NCBI GenBank assembly: GCA_031281345.1
Contig: JAITFN010000026.1
Location: 1-64,000, forward strand
Direction of reading: 5' to 3'
Length of the DNA stretch: 64,000 bases
Origin: Candidatus Fibrimonadaceae bacterium
Lineage (GTDB): Bacteria > Fibrobacterota > Fibrobacteria > Fibrobacterales > Fibrobacteraceae
Shown: piece by piece, positions 42,622 through 51,770 of the stretch
Layout of the letters: each line of letters begins with the position of its first letter
Position numbering within the stretch: the first letter of the stretch is position 1
Notes under the pieces: model-generated
Databases searched by the model: none
What the model was told of the DNA's origin: nothing
Seen by the model: the letters and a program-made list of their open reading frames with translations, nothing else
Made by a program: the position numbers and the translations under genes

Positions 42622-43291
42622 TTTTTTTCCATTTTAAGGCCATTTCTAGCCACTTTGACGGCTTGGGTGCCCTTTCACCCATACAAACCTTTCCAAAGCC
42701 TCTAATCGCAAGATTTTCGGGGTAGGCCTTTTGCCCTTTGCAAAATTGTTCCTTCGGTAACTATATCCGCGCGCGTGCGTGTGCGGATATAAAAATAAAT
42801 AAATAAATAATGAATTTATAGGAATAAATTCTATTAAGGCTTTTTTTGAAAAAAATCCTTCTACGCTGAATGAATTTTTTCAAATAAATAGAACAGCTTT
42901 GCTGTGTCAAACGCACCGATTTGCTTTAAAACGTCAAGAAAAGCCAGCGAAGCCGACAAAATCGGGCTTTATCCCCCCTTGTTCCTGCCAAAAAGTGCGA
43001 AAAATCTGCATTTATCCTTGACAATTTAAAACGACCTTAAACTGCAAGCTCTCGCGTTTTGCTTTTAATTTTCATATTTTATTTTTATGAACAAAAGGAG
43101 TTTTTGTTGAGGTTCGCACCTAGTTTTCCGCTCGGTAAGAAAAAAAAAGGAAGGTCTAAATTTCAGTTAGGGATAATTAGTAAATACTCATACATTGCGA
43201 TAGTTATCGAATCTATTTCTTTGCTTGGCTTAAATTACACAAGAATTACACATAAAAGCACCCCAAAAACGGCATTTCCGCGGGGGTTTGA

Positions 43292-43786
43292 ATGAGGAAA
43301 CTCTCGGAACAGGAAAGTAAATTTGCAGAGGAATTTATCAAAACAGGTGGCAACATTGGCAAAGCTGCCATAGCCGCGGGTTATAGCGAAAAGAATGCGT
43401 CAAGTTCAGGCAATAGGGTTTATCGCTATCCCAGAGTGCAAGCCAAGATAAAAGAACTCCGCGAGCAAATAAAAGCAAATGAGGGATATTCAAAGTCCAA
43501 GATGATACGCGAACTAGAAGAACTTATCATAGAAGCCAAGGCGGGAGATTATCCAAATTTCGCGGCAATACTCAAAGCAAAGGAAATGCTGTGCAAGATG
43601 CTCGGATTCTTTGAGCCAGAGGTGCAGAACTTGAATAATTACGAGGTTTCAATAAAGGTTTTGGATAGTAGGCCTGCCCCCCCAGTGCCCCTCATTGCGG
43701 AGGGGGGTATATGCCCCGATTCCGCAGAATCAGCGAAGGCTATCCCCCCTGCTCTAACCAATTTTTTAGAATTAGGAGAAGGCTGA
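43292..43786 (+). CDS. terS: Phage terminase small subunit
   Basis: LSEQESKFAEEFIKTGGNIGKAAIAAGYSEKNASSSGNRVYRYPRVQAKIKEL (Terminase_2-like). Confidence 0.85.
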   Translation: MRKLSEQESKFAEEFIKTGGNIGKAAIAAGYSEKNASSSGNRVYRYPRVQAKIKELREQIKANEGYSKSKMIRELEELIIEAKAGDYPNFAAILKAKEMLCKMLGFFEPEVQNLNNYEVSIKVLDSRPAPPVPLIAEGGICPDSAESAKAIPPALTNFLELGEG

Positions 43787-43787
43787 A

Positions 43788-45446
43788 ATGGATTTTGAAG
43801 CAAAAGACAAAGAGCGTTCCAAAGTGGAAGCCATCCGCCAGTTCGTGAAAGACAACGGCAGCTATTTCAGCCTGGACAAAGAGGATTTCAAGCGTGGAAA
43901 AACTTACGCGAGCGGTAGCGGTTGGCACACTGACCTGGGCAGGAGCTGGGGCGAAGGCAGGGCGAACATTCATCTGGACATAGTGTCGCCCATCTGCGAC
44001 AGCACGGTGAACTCGTTCACTCGCAACCCGTATGTATTCGGCGAAGTTGATGCAGAGCTGCAAGGCAGGCTTAACAAGGTTCTTACGGAGTGCCTGCGCG
44101 AGGCTTGCCAAGACGGACTTAGCTTTATTTACCTCTACCACGAGGACAGCGGCGAATTGAAGGTTAAGCGACTGAGCAACCTGCACGTGATGTACACGGA
44201 AACGGAGTGCCTTGTAATAGACAAAAAGAAAACCGATAGCCATGGCGGCAGTAGGTCGCTCTGGAATAATCTGGACGGGCTTGCGCTTGCCACGAACGAG
44301 ATTCCCGTTCTGACCCATTTCGTTTACAAAGACGGCGTTGTTGAAATAACAAAGATAGAGGACGAAAGCATCGTTGCTTCAACTTCCATACCACTGCCCA
44401 GCCTTCCGATTATACCCGTGCGTGGGCAGCAGGTGTTTCTTTCCGATAATCAGGTGCATTGGCGCGGTTATCATTTTAAACTCCGCCATCTGTGCAGTGC
44501 GTTCTCCGCAAACCTTTCAGTTTCTGCGGAGAGAATGATCTCCCGCGACCCCATATTATTGCCAGAAGAAAGCCTTGGCGACAACGAATATTCAAAGCAG
44601 TGGGACGAAAACGCACCCCGCAATTATTACGTTTATAAAAGCCTAATCCCTCCAACAGAAGTAGGTCAAGTCTCAATAAAACTAGACCCTCCCATTGTTA
44701 GCCCGCAGATGAACGATATTTCTAAGCTGCAACAAATGCAAAGCAGCCTGCTTGAACTTGTGGACCGGACAACGGGCAGCAACTACGCGAGCGAGAACAA
44801 AGGGAACGAGACCGCTACCGCCGTTTTGCTTCGGAATCAGAACAAAGAGGATGCGCTCTCGCAAATGCTTATGAACCTGTGCGATTCGGCAAAGCGGGTC
44901 GCCAGTTTGCTTGAAGGCTATCTAGCGGTGCTGCTTGGGATAGAAATAAAAATTTCCGTTGTTGACAACGTGACGCAGGGAATCAAAAATTCCAACGCTA
45001 TCCAGCTTCTTCTGAGCGTTAAGGATTTGCCCATTCGCATGCAACTGGCAATCCTGCAAACCTACGATGCGCCAGCCACCATTATTGAAGCGGTTGCCGC
45101 TGAACTCCAGCAGCAGAGCGACCCCGCCCGTCTCGCACTTGAGCAGGAGAACGGCGAACTGAAATCCACCATACAGGCTATGCGGAACGAGAACAAAATG
45201 GCGGAAGCCACCCACGCGGCTGCTGTTGTGTCCGCGGAACAGCAATACGCAACGAGAATGGCGAAGATAGAGTCCGATGAAAGAATCAAAGTTATGGAGC
45301 TTGAGAATGACCGCGCCAAACTCATTCTGGAAAAAGAGGAATTGCAAATGAAGCTTCATCAGATGAGCATAGACAAGGACATAGAATTGTTCAAGATTGA
45401 CCAAAAAGAGAGACTTGAGACGGCAAAAATCAACGGAGGAACATAG
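43788..45446 (+). CDS. P22-like portal protein
   Basis: Size, position after terS, IHLDIVSPICDSTVNSFTRNP and long C-terminal coiled region. Confidence 0.7.
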   Translation: MDFEAKDKERSKVEAIRQFVKDNGSYFSLDKEDFKRGKTYASGSGWHTDLGRSWGEGRANIHLDIVSPICDSTVNSFTRNPYVFGEVDAELQGRLNKVLTECLREACQDGLSFIYLYHEDSGELKVKRLSNLHVMYTETECLVIDKKKTDSHGGSRSLWNNLDGLALATNEIPVLTHFVYKDGVVEITKIEDESIVASTSIPLPSLPIIPVRGQQVFLSDNQVHWRGYHFKLRHLCSAFSANLSVSAERMISRDPILLPEESLGDNEYSKQWDENAPRNYYVYKSLIPPTEVGQVSIKLDPPIVSPQMNDISKLQQMQSSLLELVDRTTGSNYASENKGNETATAVLLRNQNKEDALSQMLMNLCDSAKRVASLLEGYLAVLLGIEIKISVVDNVTQGIKNSNAIQLLLSVKDLPIRMQLAILQTYDAPATIIEAVAAELQQQSDPARLALEQENGELKSTIQAMRNENKMAEATHAAAVVSAEQQYATRMAKIESDERIKVMELENDRAKLILEKEELQMKLHQMSIDKDIELFKIDQKERLETAKINGGT

Positions 45447-45448
45447 CC

Positions 45449-46354
45449 ATGGAACCAAGCACAGAGACACAGCAGGCAACAAGCCAAGGAACACCGCCAG
45501 CGGCAGCAGTGCCACCCGCCACCCCACCCGCTACACCAGCGGCACCTGAGACACAAAGCCCATTCCAAGCGCAGATAGCGCAAGCACAAAAAGAGTGGGC
45601 AGATGCAACCAAACCACCGGAGGAACCAAAACCGCCCACGCCTGCGGAAGGTTCGGACTCGGCTAAGAAAAAGGAAGCCGAGGACACCGAGTATAAAAAA
45701 AAGTTATCTCTAAAGGATGATGTCATAAAAAAAACAAAAAGCGAAAATTTACAATTGCAAGAAAAGCTCAGGAACTTGGAAAGCGAGTACAGAAAATTCG
45801 TTTCTGACAAAGACGAAACGTCTGCCGCAAAAACACTCGGCAAATACGAGGCTTTGGAAGAGGAATACAAAGCGGTAGTTGCCAGGGAAGAAAAAGAGAC
45901 TTTTTTCCAAACGGTTTCGGAAACCGGTTCCGTGCAAAATATGGATATGTTCCGCGAGCAAGCTGAATACTACATTCCTATACTGGCAACAAATCCTGCC
46001 ATAGAGCAGCTATTTCTCACAACCAAATATCCCTACGCCACTATGGAGCTGCTTTTCAACGCGATGGCAGAAAAAGGCTGGAGCGCGGAGAACCTTGCCA
46101 AGCAGCCTTTGCCCACGCTCAGAATGTGGCTGAGTGCGGTTGGCAAGGAAGCCGCAGACATTATTGACAAAAAGGGAACCGCGCCAGCTGCCGCAACTGC
46201 CACTCCGCCAGCCGCACAGCCCCCCGTGCCCCCCTCTGTTGTTGCAACAACAAGCGGCGATGCAGGTAGCGAGCCAGTACTTAAAACAGAAAATGCTAGT
46301 ATGGAGGATGTGATAAAGCACATGCGCAAATACGGAGGCAAGGGAATAAATTAA
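45449..46354 (+). CDS. Scaffolding protein
   Basis: Ala/Pro/Gln-rich N-terminus, coiled-coil middle, between portal and coat. Confidence 0.6.
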   Translation: MEPSTETQQATSQGTPPAAAVPPATPPATPAAPETQSPFQAQIAQAQKEWADATKPPEEPKPPTPAEGSDSAKKKEAEDTEYKKKLSLKDDVIKKTKSENLQLQEKLRNLESEYRKFVSDKDETSAAKTLGKYEALEEEYKAVVAREEKETFFQTVSETGSVQNMDMFREQAEYYIPILATNPAIEQLFLTTKYPYATMELLFNAMAEKGWSAENLAKQPLPTLRMWLSAVGKEAADIIDKKGTAPAAATATPPAAQPPVPPSVVATTSGDAGSEPVLKTENASMEDVIKHMRKYGGKGIN

Positions 46355-46387
46355 TTTTCATTTACCCTTGCCGACCTGCATTTTTTT

Positions 46388-46397
46388 TAGTATATTT
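46388..46397 (+). promoter_or_regulatory. -10 region of putative coat-operon promoter (TTGCCG-N17-TATATT)
   Basis: ccTTGCCGacctgcattttttttagTATATTtat just downstream of the scaffold stop. Confidence 0.55.
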
Positions 46398-46431
46398 ATA
46401 CTAATGGGCCTCGGGGGGCACAGCGTAAGCG

Positions 46432-46571
46432 AATACTCCAACTCCCTGGCATTTCTGATGCCTTGTAAGTGGCTGGCAGCGAGCCGTGGAGCTGCAAACC
46501 GCCTCGGGGGGCGGAATACAAAGGCAAGATGCCAAATACTCCAACTCCCTGGCATTTCTGATGCCTTGTAA
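46432..46571 (+). repeat. 37-bp direct repeat in coat leader (46432-46468 and 46535-46571)
   Basis: AATACTCCAACTCCCTGGCATTTCTGATGCCTTGTAA twice, each with hairpin GGCAT-TTCTG-ATGCC; GCCTCGGGGGGC also occurs twice (46408, 46501). Confidence 0.9.
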
Positions 46572-46615
46572 TCAATCAAACAATTTTATGCGCGAGAGCG
46601 CAGGAGCTGACTGTT

Positions 46616-47860
46616 ATGTCATTAGGAACAACAGGCACCGGTGAGGTGCTATCAAAGCCGGTGGTCACTATATGTGCCGCCAAGATGAACGAGGAAATGG
46701 GCGAGTTCAGCAGCGTTGCGAAAGAGCTCCGCCCGGAGACAAAGGAAAAGGGCTCAAACATAGAAGTCTATGTTCGCAAGCCCAGCCAGGTGTATTCAGG
46801 AATGGCTGGCCTGCCCGCAAGCGGCGCGGTTGAAAACCCCGAGCAAAAGGTGAATGTGGTGCTAGACACATCATTCACTTACGATTCTCTGAGCGTTAGG
46901 GATTTGTCCAACGATGTGCTAAAACGCGAGGAACAAATACTCGCGCCGATGCGCACGGCGATGCAGTACGACCTTAAATCAAAGTTCTACTATGGGCTTA
47001 TGTCGGCAGGAGACAAAGCGATAGCGGCAGAAACACAGGGCAAGCTCACGTGGGGCGACCTAGCGAGAGCACTCGCTGCTGTAAGGCATAGCGGAGTGGG
47101 CGGCAAGCTCAACATACTGATTCCAGAGAACGGGTTTGCGGCACTTATGGGAAGCACGCAGAACGCATTCCTGCCAAGCACAAACGAGGAGATGTTCAAA
47201 AACAGGCTCGGCAGCTTTGGCGGCGCGGACGTGTGGAGAACGGTGGTTGATGGCATAATACCAGACGGAACGGGAAACTTCACCGTTCGTAGCACAGACC
47301 CGTGGGGCAACATACCAGGCACAGGCGAAGGTCTTGGCTCTCAGAGCTACATTGGCACAACAGCCACATCAGGGATAGTGCAGAAAGGCACTATGTTCCA
47401 GATAGACGGAGTTCAGGCAAAAAACATCTACGGCAAAACAAGCGGCCAGCTTAGCACATTCACGTGCCTTTACGACATAGACCTATCCACAGGCAAACCA
47501 GTTGACCCTCTGCTAAATAGGCCACAGCTGCCCGCTGGCTCAATCCCATTAGGCAGAGCACTCGGCATAGGATTCCTTAGCGCTCCGGTCGCGGCAGGCG
47601 CAACTCTGATAAGAGTCAATGACTCCACTACACCGCTCAACAGCGTGCTTGTTTATTCAGAAAAAGCGTTCGCATTCGCATCAGCCACGCCTGCGCGTAG
47701 GTATGTTGTGGAAGAAGAGAACACGGCTCACGAGGGCGGGATAAACATAAGACTCGGCATCAATGGAAGCAACGAGAATGGACTTACCTCATTCCGTATG
47801 GATGTTTTAACTGGAAGCAACGGGGTTTGGTCGCCTGGTTGCTGTGCCATCTTATACTAG
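46616..47860 (+). CDS. P22-like major coat protein
   Basis: MNEEMGEFSSVAKELRPETKEKGSNIEVYVRKP...LTWGDLARALAAVRHSGVGGKLNILIP. Confidence 0.78.
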   Translation: MSLGTTGTGEVLSKPVVTICAAKMNEEMGEFSSVAKELRPETKEKGSNIEVYVRKPSQVYSGMAGLPASGAVENPEQKVNVVLDTSFTYDSLSVRDLSNDVLKREEQILAPMRTAMQYDLKSKFYYGLMSAGDKAIAAETQGKLTWGDLARALAAVRHSGVGGKLNILIPENGFAALMGSTQNAFLPSTNEEMFKNRLGSFGGADVWRTVVDGIIPDGTGNFTVRSTDPWGNIPGTGEGLGSQSYIGTTATSGIVQKGTMFQIDGVQAKNIYGKTSGQLSTFTCLYDIDLSTGKPVDPLLNRPQLPAGSIPLGRALGIGFLSAPVAAGATLIRVNDSTTPLNSVLVYSEKAFAFASATPARRYVVEEENTAHEGGINIRLGINGSNENGLTSFRMDVLTGSNGVWSPGCCAILY

Positions 47861-47868
47861 GAGGATAT

Positions 47869-48090
47869 ATGCCAATAAAACTGAATGGAAAAATCGTGTG
47901 GAATAATGGTGCAAACTTGCTAAACCCGGAAGCAGTAAAAGAGGCACACAAGGTAGAGCAATCTCTTTCGGCTCTGCCCCAAACCTACTCAGCAATACCC
48001 CAAACCTACTCTGGAGTAAATTCGAAAAGTACAAGTACGAAAAGTACAAGTACGAAGGTTGTAAAAGCGGGGGGCAATGCTGTACTCTGA
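47869..48090 (+). CDS. Small phage protein with short internal repeats
   Basis: MPIKLNGKIVWNNGANLL...SALPQTYSAIPQTYSGVNSKSTSTKSTSTK; RBS AGGAGG. Confidence 0.55.
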   Translation: MPIKLNGKIVWNNGANLLNPEAVKEAHKVEQSLSALPQTYSAIPQTYSGVNSKSTSTKSTSTKVVKAGGNAVL

Positions 48091-48889
48091 TGTTCTTCTG
48101 GAAGCAGCGAAATCCGCAAAGGTCGTAGAAGACGATGTGGATTCACTTTCAATTCAGGAGAAAAACCTCTATGCGGGATATATGCGCAATGCTATATCCC
48201 GATTCAACAACGACCCGCAAGTGAGCATCGGGACGGAAAAAGTAATTGTGTCGGAATGGTATCACGATGGCATTAGTCCGTTCGCACGGCTTGTGCGCGG
48301 GGATTCAAATAACCTTGAAATTTTTGTGGAAGGACCAGGCGGCAATACCAGCGTTTCAAAAATAAAGTGGAACGGCGTAGATGGTCGCTCAATGCAGGAG
48401 CTACCGCAAAGGTTGATAAGCGCGATTGTCAGGAGTAGCAACAAAGTAGCCGGCTACAGGATAGTCAATGAAAGAAGCTTCTTTGAGCAAGAGAGGCAAT
48501 CCGGTGCGATATGCTATGCAGTCGAGGAAAATCAGGGCATAGTGCGTGTTTGGCAGACCGCAGACCTGCTTCTGATATTTGACAGGGCTATATTGTTCCC
48601 TTGGGAAACAAGCCCTAGCGAATCAAGAAATGTGGCAACAGGGAAAGAATATGACCCTCTGGAAGTCCAGATAATGATACCTACATCGCATATACCATAT
48701 CTGATATGTCTTGTCGCTCTTGAGCTGGCCAACGGTATCAAGTTCGAACCCGACCTCATTGCCCAGTTGAAAGACCAGCTCGCATCGCAGGAAAAGGAAT
48801 TGATGCGCAACAACGTGAGGGATAGGGTAAAAGTCGCTCCATCCAATAGTAACCTAGCAGCTAACTTTTGGCTAGGGAGGGGCTTATGA
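48077..48889 (+). CDS. P22 gp4-like tail accessory/head completion protein
   Basis: Position after coat, size; RNVATGKEYDPLEVQIMIPTSHIPYLICLVALELANG. Confidence 0.6.
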   Translation: MLYSDVLLEAAKSAKVVEDDVDSLSIQEKNLYAGYMRNAISRFNNDPQVSIGTEKVIVSEWYHDGISPFARLVRGDSNNLEIFVEGPGGNTSVSKIKWNGVDGRSMQELPQRLISAIVRSSNKVAGYRIVNERSFFEQERQSGAICYAVEENQGIVRVWQTADLLLIFDRAILFPWETSPSESRNVATGKEYDPLEVQIMIPTSHIPYLICLVALELANGIKFEPDLIAQLKDQLASQEKELMRNNVRDRVKVAPSNSNLAANFWLGRGL

Positions 48890-51516
48890 GCACCAAAACA
48901 GCCATTGACCTTGCAACCTTGGGTGCGTCGGAGAACGATAGCGAAGGCGTTGACTGCTATATATCAGAAAAGGGCATACAAGCTGCACCAGCAAAAGTAA
49001 GGGAATTGGAAGGGAGCGCTGGCGTTGGTAAATACCATGCCACAATGTATATGAATGGCATCACTTATTATATCTTCGAGAGAAAAATATTCAATGAAAA
49101 ATTGGAAGCAGTCAAAGCGCGCTATGGATATTTTGATAAACCGAATTTAAATTTCTTAGAATATGGTAGTGGCGAAGAAAGAGAACGCATCCCTACAAAT
49201 TATTTCAAATTCGACAATGAGCGAGTGGATGCCAAACGGCCTATCAAAACAATAAGCTATATGACCCTAACGAATAAGACACTACAATTCTTCAATATAA
49301 CTGAAATGAATACGATAGATTTTGAAGTGTCAAACAACATACTTGCTTTGTTCAACTGCAATGTCCTAGCATTTATGGCAGAGAGAGAAGGCAATAATCC
49401 CCCCGTGCTAACATTCATCAAAAATCCTCTATTCGCCACCAAAACACCTGACGACATAACGAACAAGTTCCCTATGGGCATTCTTTCGCTCAGGAGCTGG
49501 TCGCCTGTGTGGATGAAATACCATTACAAAAACACCAATGCATATTTATACAAAAGAGTCGTGGATATAAGAAGGGATGCAAAACCAGTGGATTTTACTG
49601 TATTGCTTTCCGAGGAATCCGTTTTTATATATGACAAAAACACAGGAGAAATTCTTGCATTAAGACAAATAAGGCGAAGGACAAAAATGGACGATGACTA
49701 TCCTTACGTTGCCTATCTAAACGATAACTCTCAATTAGGTAAACATACTACAGACTGGAAAGCAATAATGGACATAGACAATACAGACCGCCCTATGGTG
49801 TATCTAGAGTATGTAAACCATCTTTATCTATTCAATACTGAATACATAGAATCAGGGTTGGGTCAGAACGACAATGCGTACGGGATGGAGTGGAAAAATT
49901 CACAGACGAGCGGTAATATAATAATTTCAAGTAAACTAACGAATGAGAATGGTGGCACGTTTCCGCATTCAGTGACTTTTTATGAACCTTTGCCCTTCCT
50001 TGTTACAGTGCCCGTATCAGCTACTTCTAGCTATAGAATCCCATTTTGCCAAGTCCAGATAGGTAAAGATGCTGGGGGAGCAACTTTTCACTACGGAAAA
50101 TTTAAGATTCCAGAGCGAATACTAGGTGATTTCGAAATACATAGTTTTTACCAAGGCAAGAGCGAATTGCGCCCTAGCGAATTTAGAAAAGGCGACAATA
50201 TAGATTATATTAAAGAGAAAATAAATTCTACTGTAGAATTTATGACAGCTACACCGGACGAGTGGAGCCATGTATTACCCGGCGGAGAATTTAAAACATT
50301 TTACTCACTAAACTCAGCTTTTGCAAAAGAAGATTTCATAGTATCTCCAATGCTTAGAGTTTACGAAATAAACGGAGATGCCGTACTCAATGGAACATCT
50401 TTATCGTACCATACACAGGACTATCTATGGGGTCAACGTTCCAGAGCTTTCAGCATCGGAACGAGACTATATACAAACGTTAACCCCTACATTAAAACGA
50501 ATAAAAGCGAAGAAATAACAATACAAAAATTTCGGGAGCAAAATATAATAGGGAACGATCTAGGAAAGCTACCCACGGCAGTAATTAAAGGCTTGGCAAA
50601 AAATGAGCTTGCGGCAAGAACGCTAAAACTAAGAGACCAGCAAGGAAATCTGAGGATACTCTCACTGCCGAAACAAGATATGGAAGAAGTTACTGTAGAG
50701 TACAAAAACGCTGTCTATTACACAGACATCGGATCTTTCAACATCACTCCCGAGAATAATCAATACGAGGTGCCTAGTAATATATCCGACAAAATAATAG
50801 GATTGTGGGGAGAAGATAGGGATATTCTATTCATATCCAGCAAATCAATAGAAAGGTTCAATATAGCCGATTCCATTGATGTTCCGCTCTCATTCGTGCG
50901 GCTTGAAAAAACATACGACTTGCTGGTGGACTGGAGCGGGATAAACAAGCGGCTTGACCTCCTGACCAAAGAAAAGGGGGCAATACAGCTGAACGGAGAA
51001 AAAAGGATAAGAGTAATATTCGATGAGAATTCACGCATAGCACCGGACACAGTTTGGAAAACGACCGACCTAAGAATAATTGAAAACATAGATTGTTTTT
51101 ATGCTATAGACTCGCAGAACCGCGCTTTCAGGCAGGAGATTAATGCCGCAATATTCTCGCTCACGGACTCGGGCACGGAAAATAGCGAGCCTATTCTTGC
51201 TGGCGATTCCGCAATGCACTTGTGTAAATGGGAGTCAGACAAAAGATTCAGCGTTGAGTGGACATACAGGAACGAAAGGAATATACTTCTTAGCGAAATA
51301 ACAATACGCATGGCTCTATTCAATGTGGCTATGGCTATGAAAAAAAGAACCATAGATTTATACAAAGACGATATTCTCATTCGCTCAAGAGACACATCCA
51401 ACGCAACAGTTAATTTTTACAAATTTGGGCGCGGGCTTTCCAGCAAGTTCAAGATTAAGCTGCAAGGTTACCTAAGGGAAGTTATGCTAACGGATACGGA
51501 GGGCTGGCAGAAATGA
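48886..51516 (+). CDS. P22 gp10-like packaged DNA stabilisation (tail hub) protein
   Basis: Long beta-rich ORF after gp4-like gene; SVFIYDKNTGEILALRQI, DILFISSKSIERFNIAD. Confidence 0.6.
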   Translation: MSTKTAIDLATLGASENDSEGVDCYISEKGIQAAPAKVRELEGSAGVGKYHATMYMNGITYYIFERKIFNEKLEAVKARYGYFDKPNLNFLEYGSGEERERIPTNYFKFDNERVDAKRPIKTISYMTLTNKTLQFFNITEMNTIDFEVSNNILALFNCNVLAFMAEREGNNPPVLTFIKNPLFATKTPDDITNKFPMGILSLRSWSPVWMKYHYKNTNAYLYKRVVDIRRDAKPVDFTVLLSEESVFIYDKNTGEILALRQIRRRTKMDDDYPYVAYLNDNSQLGKHTTDWKAIMDIDNTDRPMVYLEYVNHLYLFNTEYIESGLGQNDNAYGMEWKNSQTSGNIIISSKLTNENGGTFPHSVTFYEPLPFLVTVPVSATSSYRIPFCQVQIGKDAGGATFHYGKFKIPERILGDFEIHSFYQGKSELRPSEFRKGDNIDYIKEKINSTVEFMTATPDEWSHVLPGGEFKTFYSLNSAFAKEDFIVSPMLRVYEINGDAVLNGTSLSYHTQDYLWGQRSRAFSIGTRLYTNVNPYIKTNKSEEITIQKFREQNIIGNDLGKLPTAVIKGLAKNELAARTLKLRDQQGNLRILSLPKQDMEEVTVEYKNAVYYTDIGSFNITPENNQYEVPSNISDKIIGLWGEDRDILFISSKSIERFNIADSIDVPLSFVRLEKTYDLLVDWSGINKRLDLLTKEKGAIQLNGEKRIRVIFDENSRIAPDTVWKTTDLRIIENIDCFYAIDSQNRAFRQEINAAIFSLTDSGTENSEPILAGDSAMHLCKWESDKRFSVEWTYRNERNILLSEITIRMALFNVAMAMKKRTIDLYKDDILIRSRDTSNATVNFYKFGRGLSSKFKIKLQGYLREVMLTDTEGWQK

Positions 51517-51770
51517 ACGACAAAAGAAAAGCAGGGCTTGGCATAAAGGGCGCGCAAACACTGCCAGCAACCAGGATAAACAGAAGCAACATAGAGGAAG
51601 CCGTGCAAAAGCTTTGCGACCTATTAGGCGCGGCAAAGCTGGGGAAGGTATCGGACACAGCGGTGTATATGTGCGGCGTGCTGCTTAGGAACGTGGACAA
51701 AGAATTGAGCGATTTGGATAGCAGGATTAAAAAGTTGGAAACCAAAAACGAGGGTCAAGAAAATGGTTAA
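51513..51770 (+). CDS. Small coiled-coil phage protein
   Basis: 4-bp overlap with upstream gene; C-terminal heptads. Confidence 0.5.
   Translation: MNDKRKAGLGIKGAQTLPATRINRSNIEEAVQKLCDLLGAAKLGKVSDTAVYMCGVLLRNVDKELSDLDSRIKKLETKNEGQENG

Noticed and set aside
43059-43295. 78-aa ORF before terS
   Set aside because: Weak composition, no convincing RBS, lies in what looks like an intergenic regulatory region
44922-45527. 201-aa antisense ORF over the portal gene
   Set aside because: Antisense to the portal protein, no RBS or recognisable domain
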